Shown here one piece after another: positions 16,516-25,491 of a stretch of 64,000 bases of DNA. This stretch comes from Pseudomonadales bacterium (GTDB lineage Bacteria; Pseudomonadota; Gammaproteobacteria; Pseudomonadales; Halieaceae), in the NCBI GenBank assembly GCA_024234735.1, contig JACKNV010000003.1, positions 62,001 through 126,000 of the forward strand. The letters are read 5' to 3'. The translations under genes were made by a program, and so were the position numbers. Positions within the stretch are counted from its first letter, which is position 1. The number at the start of each line of letters is the position of its first letter. Under the pieces are notes generated by a model. It was not told where the DNA came from. It saw only the letters and a list, made by a program, of their open reading frames with translations, and made no database searches.

Positions 16516-17865
16516 ATGGATTCGGATACCAAAGATATCAAGGACTGGCTGAAACGGCACAAGATTGCCGAGGTCGAGTGCCTGGTTCCCGATATGACGG
16601 GCAATGCCCGCGGCAAGTTCATTCCAGCCAACCAGTTTCTCAGCAGGGGCCACCCCCGGCTTCCCGAAAGCATCATGATCCAGACCGTCACCGGTGAGTA
16701 CTCCGACCAGCACTGGGACTTCGTCGAGCCGACCGACGCCGACATGGTGCTCAGGCCCGACGCCAGCACCATGCGCGTGGTGCCCTGGGCGCGCGAACCG
16801 ACCGCGCAGATCATTCACGACTGCTACACCATGGACGGCCGGCCGCACCCGCTGTCCACCCGCAACATCCTGCGCAAGGTGCTGGAGCTGTTCGAGGCCG
16901 ATGGCCTGCGGCCGGTGGTTGCACCCGAGGTGGAATTCTACCTGGTGGGCAAGAACCTCGACCCCGATTACGAGCTGGCGCCGCCCCAGGGCCGCTCCGG
17001 TCGCGCCGAGTCCTCGCGGCTGTCCTACAGCATCGATGCCGTGGCCGAGTTCGAGGATTTTGTCGAGGACATGTACTCCTTCGCCGATGCCCAGAAATTG
17101 CAGGTGGACACCCTGATCCACGAGAGCGGCGCGGCGCAGATGGAGATCAACTTCCTGCACGGCGACGCCCTGAGCCTGGCGGACCAGGTATTCACCTTCA
17201 AGCGCACGGTGCGTGAAACGGCTTACAAGCACGGCATGTACGCCACCTTCATGGCCAAGCCGATGAAAGCGGAGCCCGGCAGCGCCATGCACATTCACCA
17301 GAGCCTGGTGGATATCAAGACGGGCAAGAACGTGTTTGCCAAGGCCAGGGGAGGCTACTCCGAGCGCTTCCTGCATTACGTCGGTGGCCTGCAGCGCTAT
17401 ACCCCGGAACTCATCAGCCTGTACGCGCCCAACGTCAATTCCTACCGGCGCCTGGCGCCGGAAATCGCCGCGCCCATCAACCTCAACTGGGGCGTGGACA
17501 ACCGCACCACCGCCTTCAGGATGCCGCAAAGCGATGGCCCCGCGACCCGCATCGAGAACCGTTTCCCGGGCGCGGACGTCAACCCCTATCTGGCCTTTGC
17601 CGCCACTCTCGCCAGTGGCTACCTGGGGATGAAGGGCAAGCTGGCCCCCACCGAGCCGCACCAGGGCACGGCCAACGAGGAAGAGGTGGAAGTGGCCCGC
17701 ACCCTGGAGGAGGGCCTGCGTCACCTGCACGATTCGCCGGAGATTCAGGAGGTATTCGGCGAGCTGTTCCTGCAGGCGTATTCCGCGGTGAAGCTCGACG
17801 AGTTCGAGGAGTTCAACCAGGTGATCAGTTCATGGGAGCGAGAGCACCTCTTGCTGCAGGTTTGA
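16516..17865 (+). CDS. puuA: Glutamine synthetase family protein, PuuA-like
   Basis: A 449-residue glutamine synthetase-fold enzyme, probably gamma-glutamylputrescine synthetase, which starts putrescine degradation by ligating glutamate with ATP. It has the beta-grasp N-domain (VECLVPDMTGNARGKFIPA), the ATP/metal motif GSAMHIHQSL and the glutamate-site region NRFPGADVNPYLAFAATLASG near residues 355-375. ATG 16516 is preceded by TGAGGAA. It is divergent from the puuB-like oxidase, with 126 bases between starts, which supports the shared pathway. The amine substrate is inferred. Confidence 0.85.
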   Translation: MDSDTKDIKDWLKRHKIAEVECLVPDMTGNARGKFIPANQFLSRGHPRLPESIMIQTVTGEYSDQHWDFVEPTDADMVLRPDASTMRVVPWAREPTAQIIHDCYTMDGRPHPLSTRNILRKVLELFEADGLRPVVAPEVEFYLVGKNLDPDYELAPPQGRSGRAESSRLSYSIDAVAEFEDFVEDMYSFADAQKLQVDTLIHESGAAQMEINFLHGDALSLADQVFTFKRTVRETAYKHGMYATFMAKPMKAEPGSAMHIHQSLVDIKTGKNVFAKARGGYSERFLHYVGGLQRYTPELISLYAPNVNSYRRLAPEIAAPINLNWGVDNRTTAFRMPQSDGPATRIENRFPGADVNPYLAFAATLASGYLGMKGKLAPTEPHQGTANEEEVEVARTLEEGLRHLHDSPEIQEVFGELFLQAYSAVKLDEFEEFNQVISSWEREHLLLQV

Positions 17866-17882
17866 CGGGGTGAGCGGGCCGG

Positions 17883-18737
17883 ATGCAGGACGCTAATCAC
17901 TACCTCGGCAGTACCGCCCGCTATCGCGTCTTCACCGCTACCAAGTATGTCGTCTATGCGCTGCTGAGCCTGAACGTCTACCTGTTCCTGCAGGAAGAGC
18001 TGCTGGCCCTGGAATACACCTTTACCGACGGCCTACAGCCGGGGCAACTCATCCAGGCGTTTTCCGCCACCATCGATACCGCGGCCTGGGTTATCCTGCT
18101 GCTGATGTTCGAACTGGAAACCTCGGTGCTGGACGACAGCAGGCTCCAGGGCGGGCTCAAGTGGTCGCTACACGGCCTGCGCGGCCTGTGCTACCTGGCA
18201 CTGGGCTATGCGTTTATCGGCTACTACGAGGAGCTGGTTACCCTGTACCAGGTCACCCCCCTGGCGGCCACCGACGCCTGCACCCTGGTGGAATCCGGCT
18301 ATTCCCTGCTGATCGATCTCGACGAGTACCTGCCGCTGGGTGCGGTCAATTGCGCCACTGTGGGCGCCCCGCTGTATACCATCGCCGACTTCGGCATCCT
18401 CGCCGACGGCGAGACGCTGCGCTCGGCGCAGTGGCTGGCGTGGGTGGATCTCATCAATGCCGCGGACTGGATATTGGTGGTGGTCGTGCTGGAGGTGGAG
18501 GTGCGCCTGCAACTGCGCGGCGATCTTTCCGATCGGGTCATGAGCGCCACCAAGCTGATCAAGTTCATGCTCTATGCCGTACTCTTCGGCTGTGCGATCT
18601 ACTGGGGTTTTGCTGGCGACCTGCTCGATTTCTGGGACGCCGCCTTGTGGCTGTTCGCCTTTATCTTCATCGAGATGAACGTGTTCGAATGGCAGCACGT
18701 ATCGGAGCATGAGCAGGAGCAGGCGGTAACCGCCTGA
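17883..18737 (+). CDS. Unknown polytopic inner-membrane protein
   Basis: A 284-residue protein with about six membrane segments, e.g. YVVYALLSLNVYLFLQEELLAL, AAWVILLLMFELET, GLCYLALGYAFIGYYEEL, WILVVVVLEVEV, FMLYAVLFGCAIYWGF and ALWLFAFIFIEMNVF. Acidic residues recur in or beside the segments (EELL, FELET, LEVEV, FIEMN), which is unusual and may form a polar path. Two Cys lie in the long loop between segments three and four. It starts 17 bases after puuA and ends eight bases before mtnA, so it shares their transcript. I do not recognise the family. Confidence 0.78.
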   Translation: MQDANHYLGSTARYRVFTATKYVVYALLSLNVYLFLQEELLALEYTFTDGLQPGQLIQAFSATIDTAAWVILLLMFELETSVLDDSRLQGGLKWSLHGLRGLCYLALGYAFIGYYEELVTLYQVTPLAATDACTLVESGYSLLIDLDEYLPLGAVNCATVGAPLYTIADFGILADGETLRSAQWLAWVDLINAADWILVVVVLEVEVRLQLRGDLSDRVMSATKLIKFMLYAVLFGCAIYWGFAGDLLDFWDAALWLFAFIFIEMNVFEWQHVSEHEQEQAVTA

Positions 18738-18745
18738 GCATTGCC

Positions 18746-19837
18746 ATGGCCGCCCTGGACAAACTCACCAGCCTGCACTGGGACCCGGTTGCAATGCGGG
18801 TGCGGGTCATCGACCAGACCGAGCTGCCGCATCGCCTGCAGTGGCAAACCCTGGATACCCTGCAGTCATTCTGCCACGCCATCAACAGCATGCAGGTGCG
18901 GGGCGCGCCGCTGATCGGTATCACGGCGGCCTTCGGCCTGGCCCTGGAGCTGGCCCGGGATGCCTCCGACGAAAACCTGGAGGCGGCGAGCGCCGTCCTG
19001 CTGCAGACGCGCCCGACCGCGGTGAACCTGCGCTGGGCGCTGCGGCAGGTCAGCCGGGCGGTGGTGGGGCTGGCGCCGGGCGAGCGCGCCGCGGCCGCGC
19101 TGGCGCGTGCCATAGCCCTGCGCCAGCAGGATATCGAGCACTGTGGGCGCATTGGGGAGCACGGCCTGCAACTGCTGCGCGGGCTGCCCCGCGATGGTGC
19201 GCTCAACATCATGACCCACTGCAACGCCGGCTGGCTCGCCACCATCGAGTGGGGTACGGCGCTGGCGCCGGTATACCAGGCGCAGCAGGCGGGGTTGCCG
19301 GTGCATGTGTGGGTTTCCGAAACCCGCCCGCGCAACCAGGGCGCCAGTCTCACTGCCTGGGAGCTACAGCGCGCCGGGGTGCCCTGCACCCTGGTCGCCG
19401 ACAACAGTTGTGGCCAGCTGCTGCGCAGCGGAGCGGTGGACTGCGTGCTGGTGGGTAGCGATCGCACCGCCGCCAACGGCGATGTGTGCAACAAGGTCGG
19501 CACCTATCTCAAGGCCCTGGCGGCGCACGCCAGCGGCGTGCCGTTCTACGTCGCGCTGCCCGCATCCACCGTCGACTGGAGTTGTGCGCACGGTGACCTG
19601 ATACCCATCGAGGAACGCTGCGGGGACGAACTGCTGACCATCAGCGGGGTCGACAGCGAGCTGCGCCAGGGGACATTGCGCCTGGCTCCGGCGGGCTGCC
19701 GCGCCGCCAACCCGGCTTTTGACATTACCCCGGCTTCCCTGGTCAGCGCGCTGGTCACCGAGCAGGGTGTCTACGAGGCCAGCGAGCGCGGGCTGGCCGA
19801 CCTGCGGCGTCAGATCGACTCGTCCGGCCCGATGTGA
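18746..19837 (+). CDS. mtnA: S-methyl-5-thioribose-1-phosphate isomerase
   Basis: A 363-residue enzyme of the methionine salvage pathway that converts methylthioribose-1-phosphate to methylthioribulose-1-phosphate. It has RGAPLIGITAAFG (52-64), the catalytic Cys159 in THCNAGWLA, ETRPRNQGA (192-200) and catalytic Asp239 in VGSDRTAANGDV. eIF2B-like subunits share the fold, but both catalytic residues are present here. The end overlaps the last 28 bases of the convergent zinc-ribbon gene. Polyamine genes upstream make sense, since spermidine synthesis releases methylthioadenosine. Confidence 0.96.
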   Translation: MAALDKLTSLHWDPVAMRVRVIDQTELPHRLQWQTLDTLQSFCHAINSMQVRGAPLIGITAAFGLALELARDASDENLEAASAVLLQTRPTAVNLRWALRQVSRAVVGLAPGERAAAALARAIALRQQDIEHCGRIGEHGLQLLRGLPRDGALNIMTHCNAGWLATIEWGTALAPVYQAQQAGLPVHVWVSETRPRNQGASLTAWELQRAGVPCTLVADNSCGQLLRSGAVDCVLVGSDRTAANGDVCNKVGTYLKALAAHASGVPFYVALPASTVDWSCAHGDLIPIEERCGDELLTISGVDSELRQGTLRLAPAGCRAANPAFDITPASLVSALVTEQGVYEASERGLADLRRQIDSSGPM

Positions 19838-20016
19838 ACGATGCGCGGGTATTCGCGCCAGTGGAAGGTCTGCCTGTGGTCGCAGATCAGGCAGCGGTGT
19901 TCGATCGCCCCTGTTCCGGGGTCCATGTCTGCGCAACGTGCCATCATACCCTTGCCACAGGCATCACAGACGTAGTTGACTTCGACCGGCCTGACCTCGC
20001 GCTTGATCTCTGGCAT
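19810..20016 (-). CDS. Small zinc-ribbon protein
   Basis: A 68-residue protein with two Cys pairs, CDAC (residues 17-20) and CLIC (42-45), plus Cys28 and nearby His, a treble-clef or zinc-ribbon arrangement. It is 32 bases downstream of the radical SAM gene on the same strand, so it is likely co-transcribed. The 3' end overlaps mtnA. ATG 20016 gives a natural start (MPEIKREVRPVEVNYVCDAC); the ribosome site is weak. Function unknown; it could bind nucleic acid or serve the radical SAM enzyme. Confidence 0.7.
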   Translation of the reverse strand: MPEIKREVRPVEVNYVCDACGKGMMARCADMDPGTGAIEHRCLICDHRQTFHWREYPRIVHIGPDESI

Positions 20017-20048
20017 GGGGAGCACCCGCTGCTTCGCTTTCAGGAGTT

Positions 20049-21953
20049 CTATGCTAGCGCGAGAACCGTATTTGTCGAAACTGTTTGCACGGCCGGATTG
20101 GCGCCATGCGGGGCGTCGTCGACGATGGCTCCCCCCAGCCAGCTGCCGCCATCCGCGCCCTGCAGGATGTCGCCGACGCCACCGGGGTGGGCGATTTCCA
20201 GCCGGCAGGCCACCGCTTCGTGCAGCTCCTGTGGCGGCAGTTCCATGGCGGCCAGGGCCCGGTGGAAAGCCCTGGCACCGAAGTCGAAGTCCACTTGCAG
20301 GCGGTGCTCCGCGCCGTGGCGGGGACACAGTGCCGCATCCAGCTGCAGGGCCTGTAGCGCTTCACGGGGGTCGCGGTGGTGGGCGCGGCAGTGCGACTCC
20401 AGCACTTCCGCGGCGAGGGCGTAGAGCATCTCGCGCTGCTGCAGGGCGGCAAGGTAGATGGCGTCGCGCTGTTCGTACACCGCCATCCTGTCGGCGCTGT
20501 CCAGGCCCGGGAGTGCGTATTGCAACCGGTCCAGCAGGGCGCGCAGTATGCGGCGCAGCAGCGCGGACACGGGTACCTCGCCGCGCAGCGCCAGCAGCCT
20601 GGTGGTAAGCGGCATGATATGGCCGTGCACCAGCAGTATGTGGGCGCTGATCAGGAAGTAGCCCTCCTCACCGTCGTCACGGCCGAAGCTGTGGCAGCCC
20701 ACGACGTATTCACCCCTGGCCTTGCCGTACCCCGCCACGGGAATGGCCTCGATCCGGTACTCGTCGCGGCGGGCGTGGAACTCGGTGCCAGGCAGTAGGG
20801 TATAGCCGAAAATGTTGATGTTGGGAAAGGTGGCCAGCAACTCGTCCAGGTTGCGCTCGAATTCCGCCAGGTTGTCGCCTGGCAGCCCCCAGATCAACTC
20901 GGCGGCAATGGGCACACCCTGCTCCGCCATGGCCTTGGCAATAGGCCGGTACTCGTTGGAACTCATGTTCTGGCGGTTGCTCAGGCGCAGCGCCTCCGGG
21001 GTCAGGGTCTGCAGGGCCAACTGGTAGTGGGGCAGCAGGCGGTTCTGGTGTAGCAGCAGCGCGATTTCCTGTACCTGGCGGCTGTGCTTCTTCGACCAGG
21101 ACGTGGCGAAAGACAGCGGCAGGCCGGTGCGCTGTTTCAGCTCCACCACCAGCCGCGCCTTGTCGCCGTCCTGCTTGAGTGCGCCGAAGTTGGAGTCCGC
21201 CAGCCATATATTGCGGATGCCGGCGGCGGTGATGGCCTCCCAGTCGGCGCGCACCCGCTGCAGCGACCACTGGTACATCCTGCTGCCGATCGCGCCGGTG
21301 CCCCACTCACAGAAGGCGCACTTGAAGGGGCAGCCGCGGCTGGTTTCGTAGGCGATGGAGTCGTACAGGGGTCGCCCTTGCGGGTCGGTGAGCTGCAGCA
21401 CTTCCAGGGGGGAGGGAAAGCGGTCCAGGTCCTGGCAGCGTTCGCGGGGCGCGGTAGTGAGCACCCGGCCGGCTTCCAGGTAGGCCAGGCCGTTCACGTC
21501 CGGCCACTGGTCACGATCGCGGCAGTCGAGGAATTCCTGGAAGCTCACCTCGGCTTCCCCCAGGAAGATGACATCCAGGGGATCGATACCGAGATAATCG
21601 CCAGGCTGCTGCACGTGCGGGCCGCCGGCAATGACCAGCAGGCCGGGAAGCAACTCCTTCAGGCTGCGTGCCAGGGACAGGAACTCCGCCGCGTTCCAGG
21701 TGTAGAAACTGAAGCCGACCACAGGTGCCAGCCCTGCGCTGGCCGCCTGCCTGGCCCGGGGCAGGTCGGTTGCCCGCCAGCCTGCCAGCCAGCCGTCTAT
21801 GTCGGCGCCACTGCGAAAGTGGACCAGGTCGATATCGGTGTTATCCGCGCTGCGCCCGTAGCGACGAAAATACGCTGTCAGGGCGGCGGTAGTGGTAGGT
21901 GGAGCATCGAAGTGCTCCGAGTCCATGCTGAGGAGCCAAACTGGGCGTTGCAA
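20049..21953 (-). CDS. Cobalamin-binding-type radical SAM protein
   Basis: A 634-residue protein with an N-terminal B12-binding-like domain (about 1-150, with VIAGGPHVQQPGDYLG and DVIFLGEAE) and a radical SAM core with GCPFKCAFCEWG (Cys208, Cys212, Cys215). A helical C-terminal region of about 200 residues (435-634) has no motif I know. Such proteins are usually methylases or ring-forming enzymes acting on natural products, lipids or peptides; the substrate here is unknown. The start is TTG 21953 with GGAGGT upstream, and the extra residues MQRPVWLLS fit the first strand of the B12 domain, so TTG is favoured over ATG 21926. The zinc-ribbon gene follows it. Confidence 0.88.
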   Translation of the reverse strand: MQRPVWLLSMDSEHFDAPPTTTAALTAYFRRYGRSADNTDIDLVHFRSGADIDGWLAGWRATDLPRARQAASAGLAPVVGFSFYTWNAAEFLSLARSLKELLPGLLVIAGGPHVQQPGDYLGIDPLDVIFLGEAEVSFQEFLDCRDRDQWPDVNGLAYLEAGRVLTTAPRERCQDLDRFPSPLEVLQLTDPQGRPLYDSIAYETSRGCPFKCAFCEWGTGAIGSRMYQWSLQRVRADWEAITAAGIRNIWLADSNFGALKQDGDKARLVVELKQRTGLPLSFATSWSKKHSRQVQEIALLLHQNRLLPHYQLALQTLTPEALRLSNRQNMSSNEYRPIAKAMAEQGVPIAAELIWGLPGDNLAEFERNLDELLATFPNINIFGYTLLPGTEFHARRDEYRIEAIPVAGYGKARGEYVVGCHSFGRDDGEEGYFLISAHILLVHGHIMPLTTRLLALRGEVPVSALLRRILRALLDRLQYALPGLDSADRMAVYEQRDAIYLAALQQREMLYALAAEVLESHCRAHHRDPREALQALQLDAALCPRHGAEHRLQVDFDFGARAFHRALAAMELPPQELHEAVACRLEIAHPGGVGDILQGADGGSWLGGAIVDDAPHGANPAVQTVSTNTVLALA

Positions 21954-22037
21954 CAGACGACCTCCACAGTCGATTGGTGTTGCAGCGACTGTAGCGGATT
22001 GCCGCGGTAATGCCCACCGCGGCAGTGGAGCTCATCC

Positions 22038-22259
22038 TCAGTAGTCGTCGAGCCGCAGGTCGTAGTAACCGAGTTCGTCGCGCAGGCGACGCTCTTCCAG
22101 GCGCTGTTCCGCACGGCGGCGCTTTGCAGCCAGACGTTGCTTCTCGGTCGACATGGGCAGCAGTTCCTGCATGTCGTCATCGCTCACGTCACTCAGCACG
22201 GGCTCGAACAGATCGTCCAGGTCCTCGGATGAGGTGCTTTCCTGATTGCGCTCTGCCAT
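22038..22259 (-). CDS. PA3496-like small protein
   Basis: A 73-residue hydrophilic protein: an acidic N-terminal half (SSEDLDDLFEPVLSDVSDDD) and a basic helix (EKQRLAAKRRRAEQRLEERRL) ending RDELGYYDLRLDDY. The C-terminal pattern, a basic helix then ELxxYD, resembles the short PA3496 family of pseudomonads, described only as a putative envelope integrity protein. GGGAGGTG lies five bases before ATG 22259, a very good ribosome site. It stands 84 bases upstream of the radical SAM gene on the same strand and may share its transcript. Confidence 0.7.
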   Translation of the reverse strand: MAERNQESTSSEDLDDLFEPVLSDVSDDDMQELLPMSTEKQRLAAKRRRAEQRLEERRLRDELGYYDLRLDDY

Positions 22260-22647
22260 ACATCACCTCCCGATGATTTGCGTTGGCCATTTCGCGGCAA
22301 TATCACTCAGAGAATCGTGCCTGTAAATCTTTTTTTTGTGTAATTTCTAACAAGGCCTCGCCCTGTTTTGGGGCTTTGCGTGGCACGAATAAGTGGTCGA
22401 AAATGGGGCGGCCCGCTGCCGTCCGTGGCATGCCCGGTGCCTGCTGAATCCGTGTACCGATCGTCCCTGATCGATGCCCCGCACCGGCGGGCCGCTCCAG
22501 CTTTAGCAAAGCATGACTCGTGCCAACCGGCGCAGGCCGGGTGAGACGCGGGGTTGCCGGGCTGTTGTCCGCCCCCGTGGGGTGAGTGAACGCGTCCGGA
22601 CGCGTCCCCAGCCGATGCCAGTAGACGCGCCGCGGAGTTGGCGTCTT
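22260..22647. other. Intergenic region with a 16-base palindrome
   Basis: 388 bases with no convincing gene, between two minus-strand genes. It holds a perfect palindrome ACGCGTCCGGACGCGT (22590-22605), several GC hairpins and an eight-T run at 22328-22335. None forms a clear intrinsic terminator in the minus direction, and no RNA gene was recognised. Confidence 0.5.
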
Positions 22648-23157
22648 TCAGTGGTGCTTGTGCAGGAGTTCCTGCAGGTGTCCCGCGACACTCTCGGCGC
22701 TACCTGCGCCGGCGTCCACGGTGAGATCGGCGTAGCGCTCGTACAGCGGGATGCGCTCCGCGAACACCGCCGGGTAGCCCTGCCCGGGATCACAGGCGAT
22801 GCCCCGTGGCGGTGCGTTGTTCACCCGTTCCAGCAAGGTGGCAAGTGGTACCTGAAGATAGGCCACCGGGCCGGCTGCCTTCAGGCGTTGCATACCGGCC
22901 TCGCTGTAAACCGCGCTGCCACCGGTGGCTATCACGGCGCGCTCCAGGTCGATATCCAGCAGCACCTCCCGTTCCAGGCGCCGCAGGCGCTGGTAGCCGT
23001 CCCGCTCCAGGATTTGCTGCAGGCCGGCGCCGGCGCGCACCTGAATGTCCAGGTCGGTGTCCACGAAGCGCAGGCCGCAGCGTTTGGCCAGGATGACGCC
23101 GATGGTGCTCTTGCCCGCTCCGGGCATGCCTATCAGGCTGATGGTGTTGCTTGGCAT
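22648..23157 (-). CDS. aroK: Shikimate kinase
   Basis: A 169-residue P-loop kinase that phosphorylates shikimate in chorismate synthesis. Walker A is GMPGAGKST (residues 10-18). The substrate-site DTD (34-36), GGSA (about 79-82) and the lid region NNAPPRG follow. AGGGA precedes ATG 23157. It stands alone, not next to aroB as the classical aroK, so it may be a second copy. Close relatives include gluconate kinases, but the DTD and GGS motifs favour shikimate. Confidence 0.88.
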   Translation of the reverse strand: MPSNTISLIGMPGAGKSTIGVILAKRCGLRFVDTDLDIQVRAGAGLQQILERDGYQRLRRLEREVLLDIDLERAVIATGGSAVYSEAGMQRLKAAGPVAYLQVPLATLLERVNNAPPRGIACDPGQGYPAVFAERIPLYERYADLTVDAGAGSAESVAGHLQELLHKHH

Positions 23158-23309
23158 GCGCTATCCCTGTGGATGGCCGGGGCCGGTTTCTCAGCGGCGT
23201 ATTATCACCGCCCGGCCGGCGGGTGTCATGTGCTCGCCTTGCGCCGCAGACACGGGCTGGTTAGAGTGGCGCCACGTTGCCATCGCCGCCAACCCGCCAG
23301 GAGTGAGCC

Positions 23310-24419
23310 GTGACCCTGTTGACCACCCCACTGGATACACTGCACCGCGAACTGGGTGCCAAAATGGTGCCCTTCGCGGGTTACGACATGCCGGTTCAAT
23401 ACCCCACCGGAATCATTCAAGAGCACCTGCACACCCGCCGCGCCGCGGGGCTGTTCGATGTGTCCCACATGGGTCAGCTGTTGGTCGAGGGCCCGGGGGC
23501 GGCCGCGGCACTGGAGCGGCTGGTGCCTGTGGACCTGCAGGGCCTGGATCAAAATGGCATGACCTACGCGTTGCTGACCAACGAGCAGGGCGGTGTGCTG
23601 GACGACCTGATCATCACCCGCTGGGACGAACAGCGTTTCTTCCTGGTGGTGAACGCCGGCTGCAAGCAGCAGGATATCGCCTACCTGCGCGCCCACCTCG
23701 CGGACCAACAGTTGACGGTGCTCGCCGACCATGCCCTGCTGGCCCTGCAGGGGCCGGCGGCCCGCGAGGTCATGCGCGAGCTGTGTCCGGAAGCGGCGGG
23801 GCTGGTGTTCATGCAGGGTTGCCCCGCTGCGGTGGACGGTGTGCCGGTGTATATAAGCTGTTCCGGCTACACCGGCGAAGACGGCTTTGAAATCTCCGTG
23901 CCGGCGGCGCAGGCCGCGCCCCTGGCGCGCCGGCTGCTGGCGCTTGAAGTGGTACAGCCCATCGGGCTGGGCGCGCGGGATTCACTGCGGCTGGAGGCCG
24001 GCCTGTGCCTGTACGGCCACGAACTGTCCGAGGCTATCGATCCCGTGCAGGCGGGCCTGCTGTGGTCCATCGGCAAAGTGCGCCGACCCGGCGGCGAGCG
24101 CGCCGGCGGCTTTCCCGGGGCGCAGCTTATTTTCCAGCGCATGAGCGACGGCTCGCCGCTGCGCCGCGTGGGGCTGGTGGTGGAGGGTAAACGGCCGGTG
24201 CGCGACGGCCAGGCGGTGCTGGATTTGCAGGGCGCCCAGGTCGGTAGCGTCACCTCGGCCTGCTATGGCGCCAGCGTCGGCGGCCCGGTGGCCATGGCCT
24301 ATGTCGAGCGCGACCTCGGCGAGCCCGGAACCCGGCTGCAGGTGGATGTGCGTGGCAGGCAGGTGCCCGTGGTCGTCACCCGCATGCCGTTTATTCCCCA
24401 GCGTTACTTCCGGGGTTGA
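23310..24419 (+). CDS. gcvT: Aminomethyltransferase (glycine cleavage T protein)
   Basis: A 369-residue folate-dependent enzyme that takes the aminomethyl group from lipoylated GcvH and makes methylene-THF plus ammonia. Family features: KMVPFAGYDMPVQY at the N-terminus, FDVSHMGQ (residues 50-57), the folate region YTGEDGFEI (about 189-197) and a C-terminal barrel. GTG 23310 with AGGAG six bases upstream is the start. Length agrees with E. coli GcvT (364). gcvH and gcvP are not adjacent. The last 29 bases overlap the convergent BatD-like gene. Confidence 0.95.
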   Translation: MTLLTTPLDTLHRELGAKMVPFAGYDMPVQYPTGIIQEHLHTRRAAGLFDVSHMGQLLVEGPGAAAALERLVPVDLQGLDQNGMTYALLTNEQGGVLDDLIITRWDEQRFFLVVNAGCKQQDIAYLRAHLADQQLTVLADHALLALQGPAAREVMRELCPEAAGLVFMQGCPAAVDGVPVYISCSGYTGEDGFEISVPAAQAAPLARRLLALEVVQPIGLGARDSLRLEAGLCLYGHELSEAIDPVQAGLLWSIGKVRRPGGERAGGFPGAQLIFQRMSDGSPLRRVGLVVEGKRPVRDGQAVLDLQGAQVGSVTSACYGASVGGPVAMAYVERDLGEPGTRLQVDVRGRQVPVVVTRMPFIPQRYFRG

Positions 24420-25491
24420 GAGTGGCGGGCAGGGCCGGCCTGCGCAGCCGGCACAGCAACTGCCACAGGGCGGCGCAGCGGGCTGCCGCCCAGGCCAGGG
24501 GCAACCGCGGCAGGTAGCGCCAGGCGAGCCATAGCAGCAGGGCCAGCGCCAGCGCGCCGCCCCCCAGGGCCAGCCACTGGCGCGCGCTCAGCTGCAGCCG
24601 TGCGGCGCCGCCCGTGACGGGGCGGGCAGCGCCGTCGCCGACGGCGATTTCGACCGCTGGCAGGGACAGCAGCCGCAGTTCCCGCCGGGTAGTGTCCCAC
24701 CAGTAGTAATCCTGGGCCTCGAGAAGATAGCGGCCTTCGGCTTCCACCACGTAGTTGATGCGCTCGGTACGGCTGGCCAGGGTCTGGCCGCGGTTATTGC
24801 TGTTTTGCAGGGTCGGTGGCGCGGGGTAGGCGGCCAGCCCTGGGGTATCGTCCGCCGCTGCCAGGGAGGGCAGCATCATGGCCATCACATCGCTGGCCTC
24901 GAAGGTCACCACCCGGGTGAAGGCGTCCCCGGCCCGCAGCTCCTCCAGGGAGCGGTCGAATTGCTGGTCGACGCTGAATGTCGGCGCAGCCACCCACTGT
25001 TGCAGGCCCTCCAGGGCCGGCGGCAGGGTGACGTCGAACTGCAGCGCGGGGCTGGACAATACTCCGTCGACATCGCCGTCGGCGCTGTTCACCCGCACCC
25101 GGGCGCCAACCGGCGGGATTTCAAAGCTGCCCGCGCGCTGCGGGTAGACATCGAGGGTCCAGCGCTGGATGACCCAGTTGCTGCCGCCGCGCAGCTCACT
25201 GGCGTTACTGGCGAACTGTTCGGTCTGCAGAATGACCAGCCCCGGCACCTCGGGCAGGCTCAGGCGGGTGCCGCCGCTGAACCAACGGTCCGTGGCTATC
25301 GTCAGGGTCAGCGTCATTTTCTGGCCCGGTACGGTATTGCTCCGCGGCGTCAGGGATGCCGCTATCTGCAGGCGGCCCGCGGCCTGAAGTTCCGCGACTG
25401 TGGTTGCGGCGGCGGCCTGGGAACACGCCGCCAGCCACAGCAGCGCGCCCAGCGCCAGCTGCCGGAGGATGCCCGGTTCGCTGCGGCTCAT
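24391..25491 (-). CDS. batD: BatD-like protein
   Basis: A 366-residue envelope protein, last of the moxR-bat operon. Residues 1-25 form a signal peptide whose LAAC (about 19-22) resembles a lipobox, so it may be a lipoprotein. Beta-rich domains of the BatD type follow (LTLTIATDRWFSGGTRLSLPEVPGL; TEQFASNASELRGGSNWVIQRW). One membrane helix is near the C-terminus (LALGGGALALALLLWLAWRYL). ATG 25491 overlaps the previous gene's stop by four bases. Bat proteins are linked to aerotolerance or envelope stress in other bacteria; the mechanism is unknown. Confidence 0.82.
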   Translation of the reverse strand: MSRSEPGILRQLALGALLWLAACSQAAAATTVAELQAAGRLQIAASLTPRSNTVPGQKMTLTLTIATDRWFSGGTRLSLPEVPGLVILQTEQFASNASELRGGSNWVIQRWTLDVYPQRAGSFEIPPVGARVRVNSADGDVDGVLSSPALQFDVTLPPALEGLQQWVAAPTFSVDQQFDRSLEELRAGDAFTRVVTFEASDVMAMMLPSLAAADDTPGLAAYPAPPTLQNSNNRGQTLASRTERINYVVEAEGRYLLEAQDYYWWDTTRRELRLLSLPAVEIAVGDGAARPVTGGAARLQLSARQWLALGGGALALALLLWLAWRYLPRLPLAWAAARCAALWQLLCRLRRPALPATLNPGSNAGE

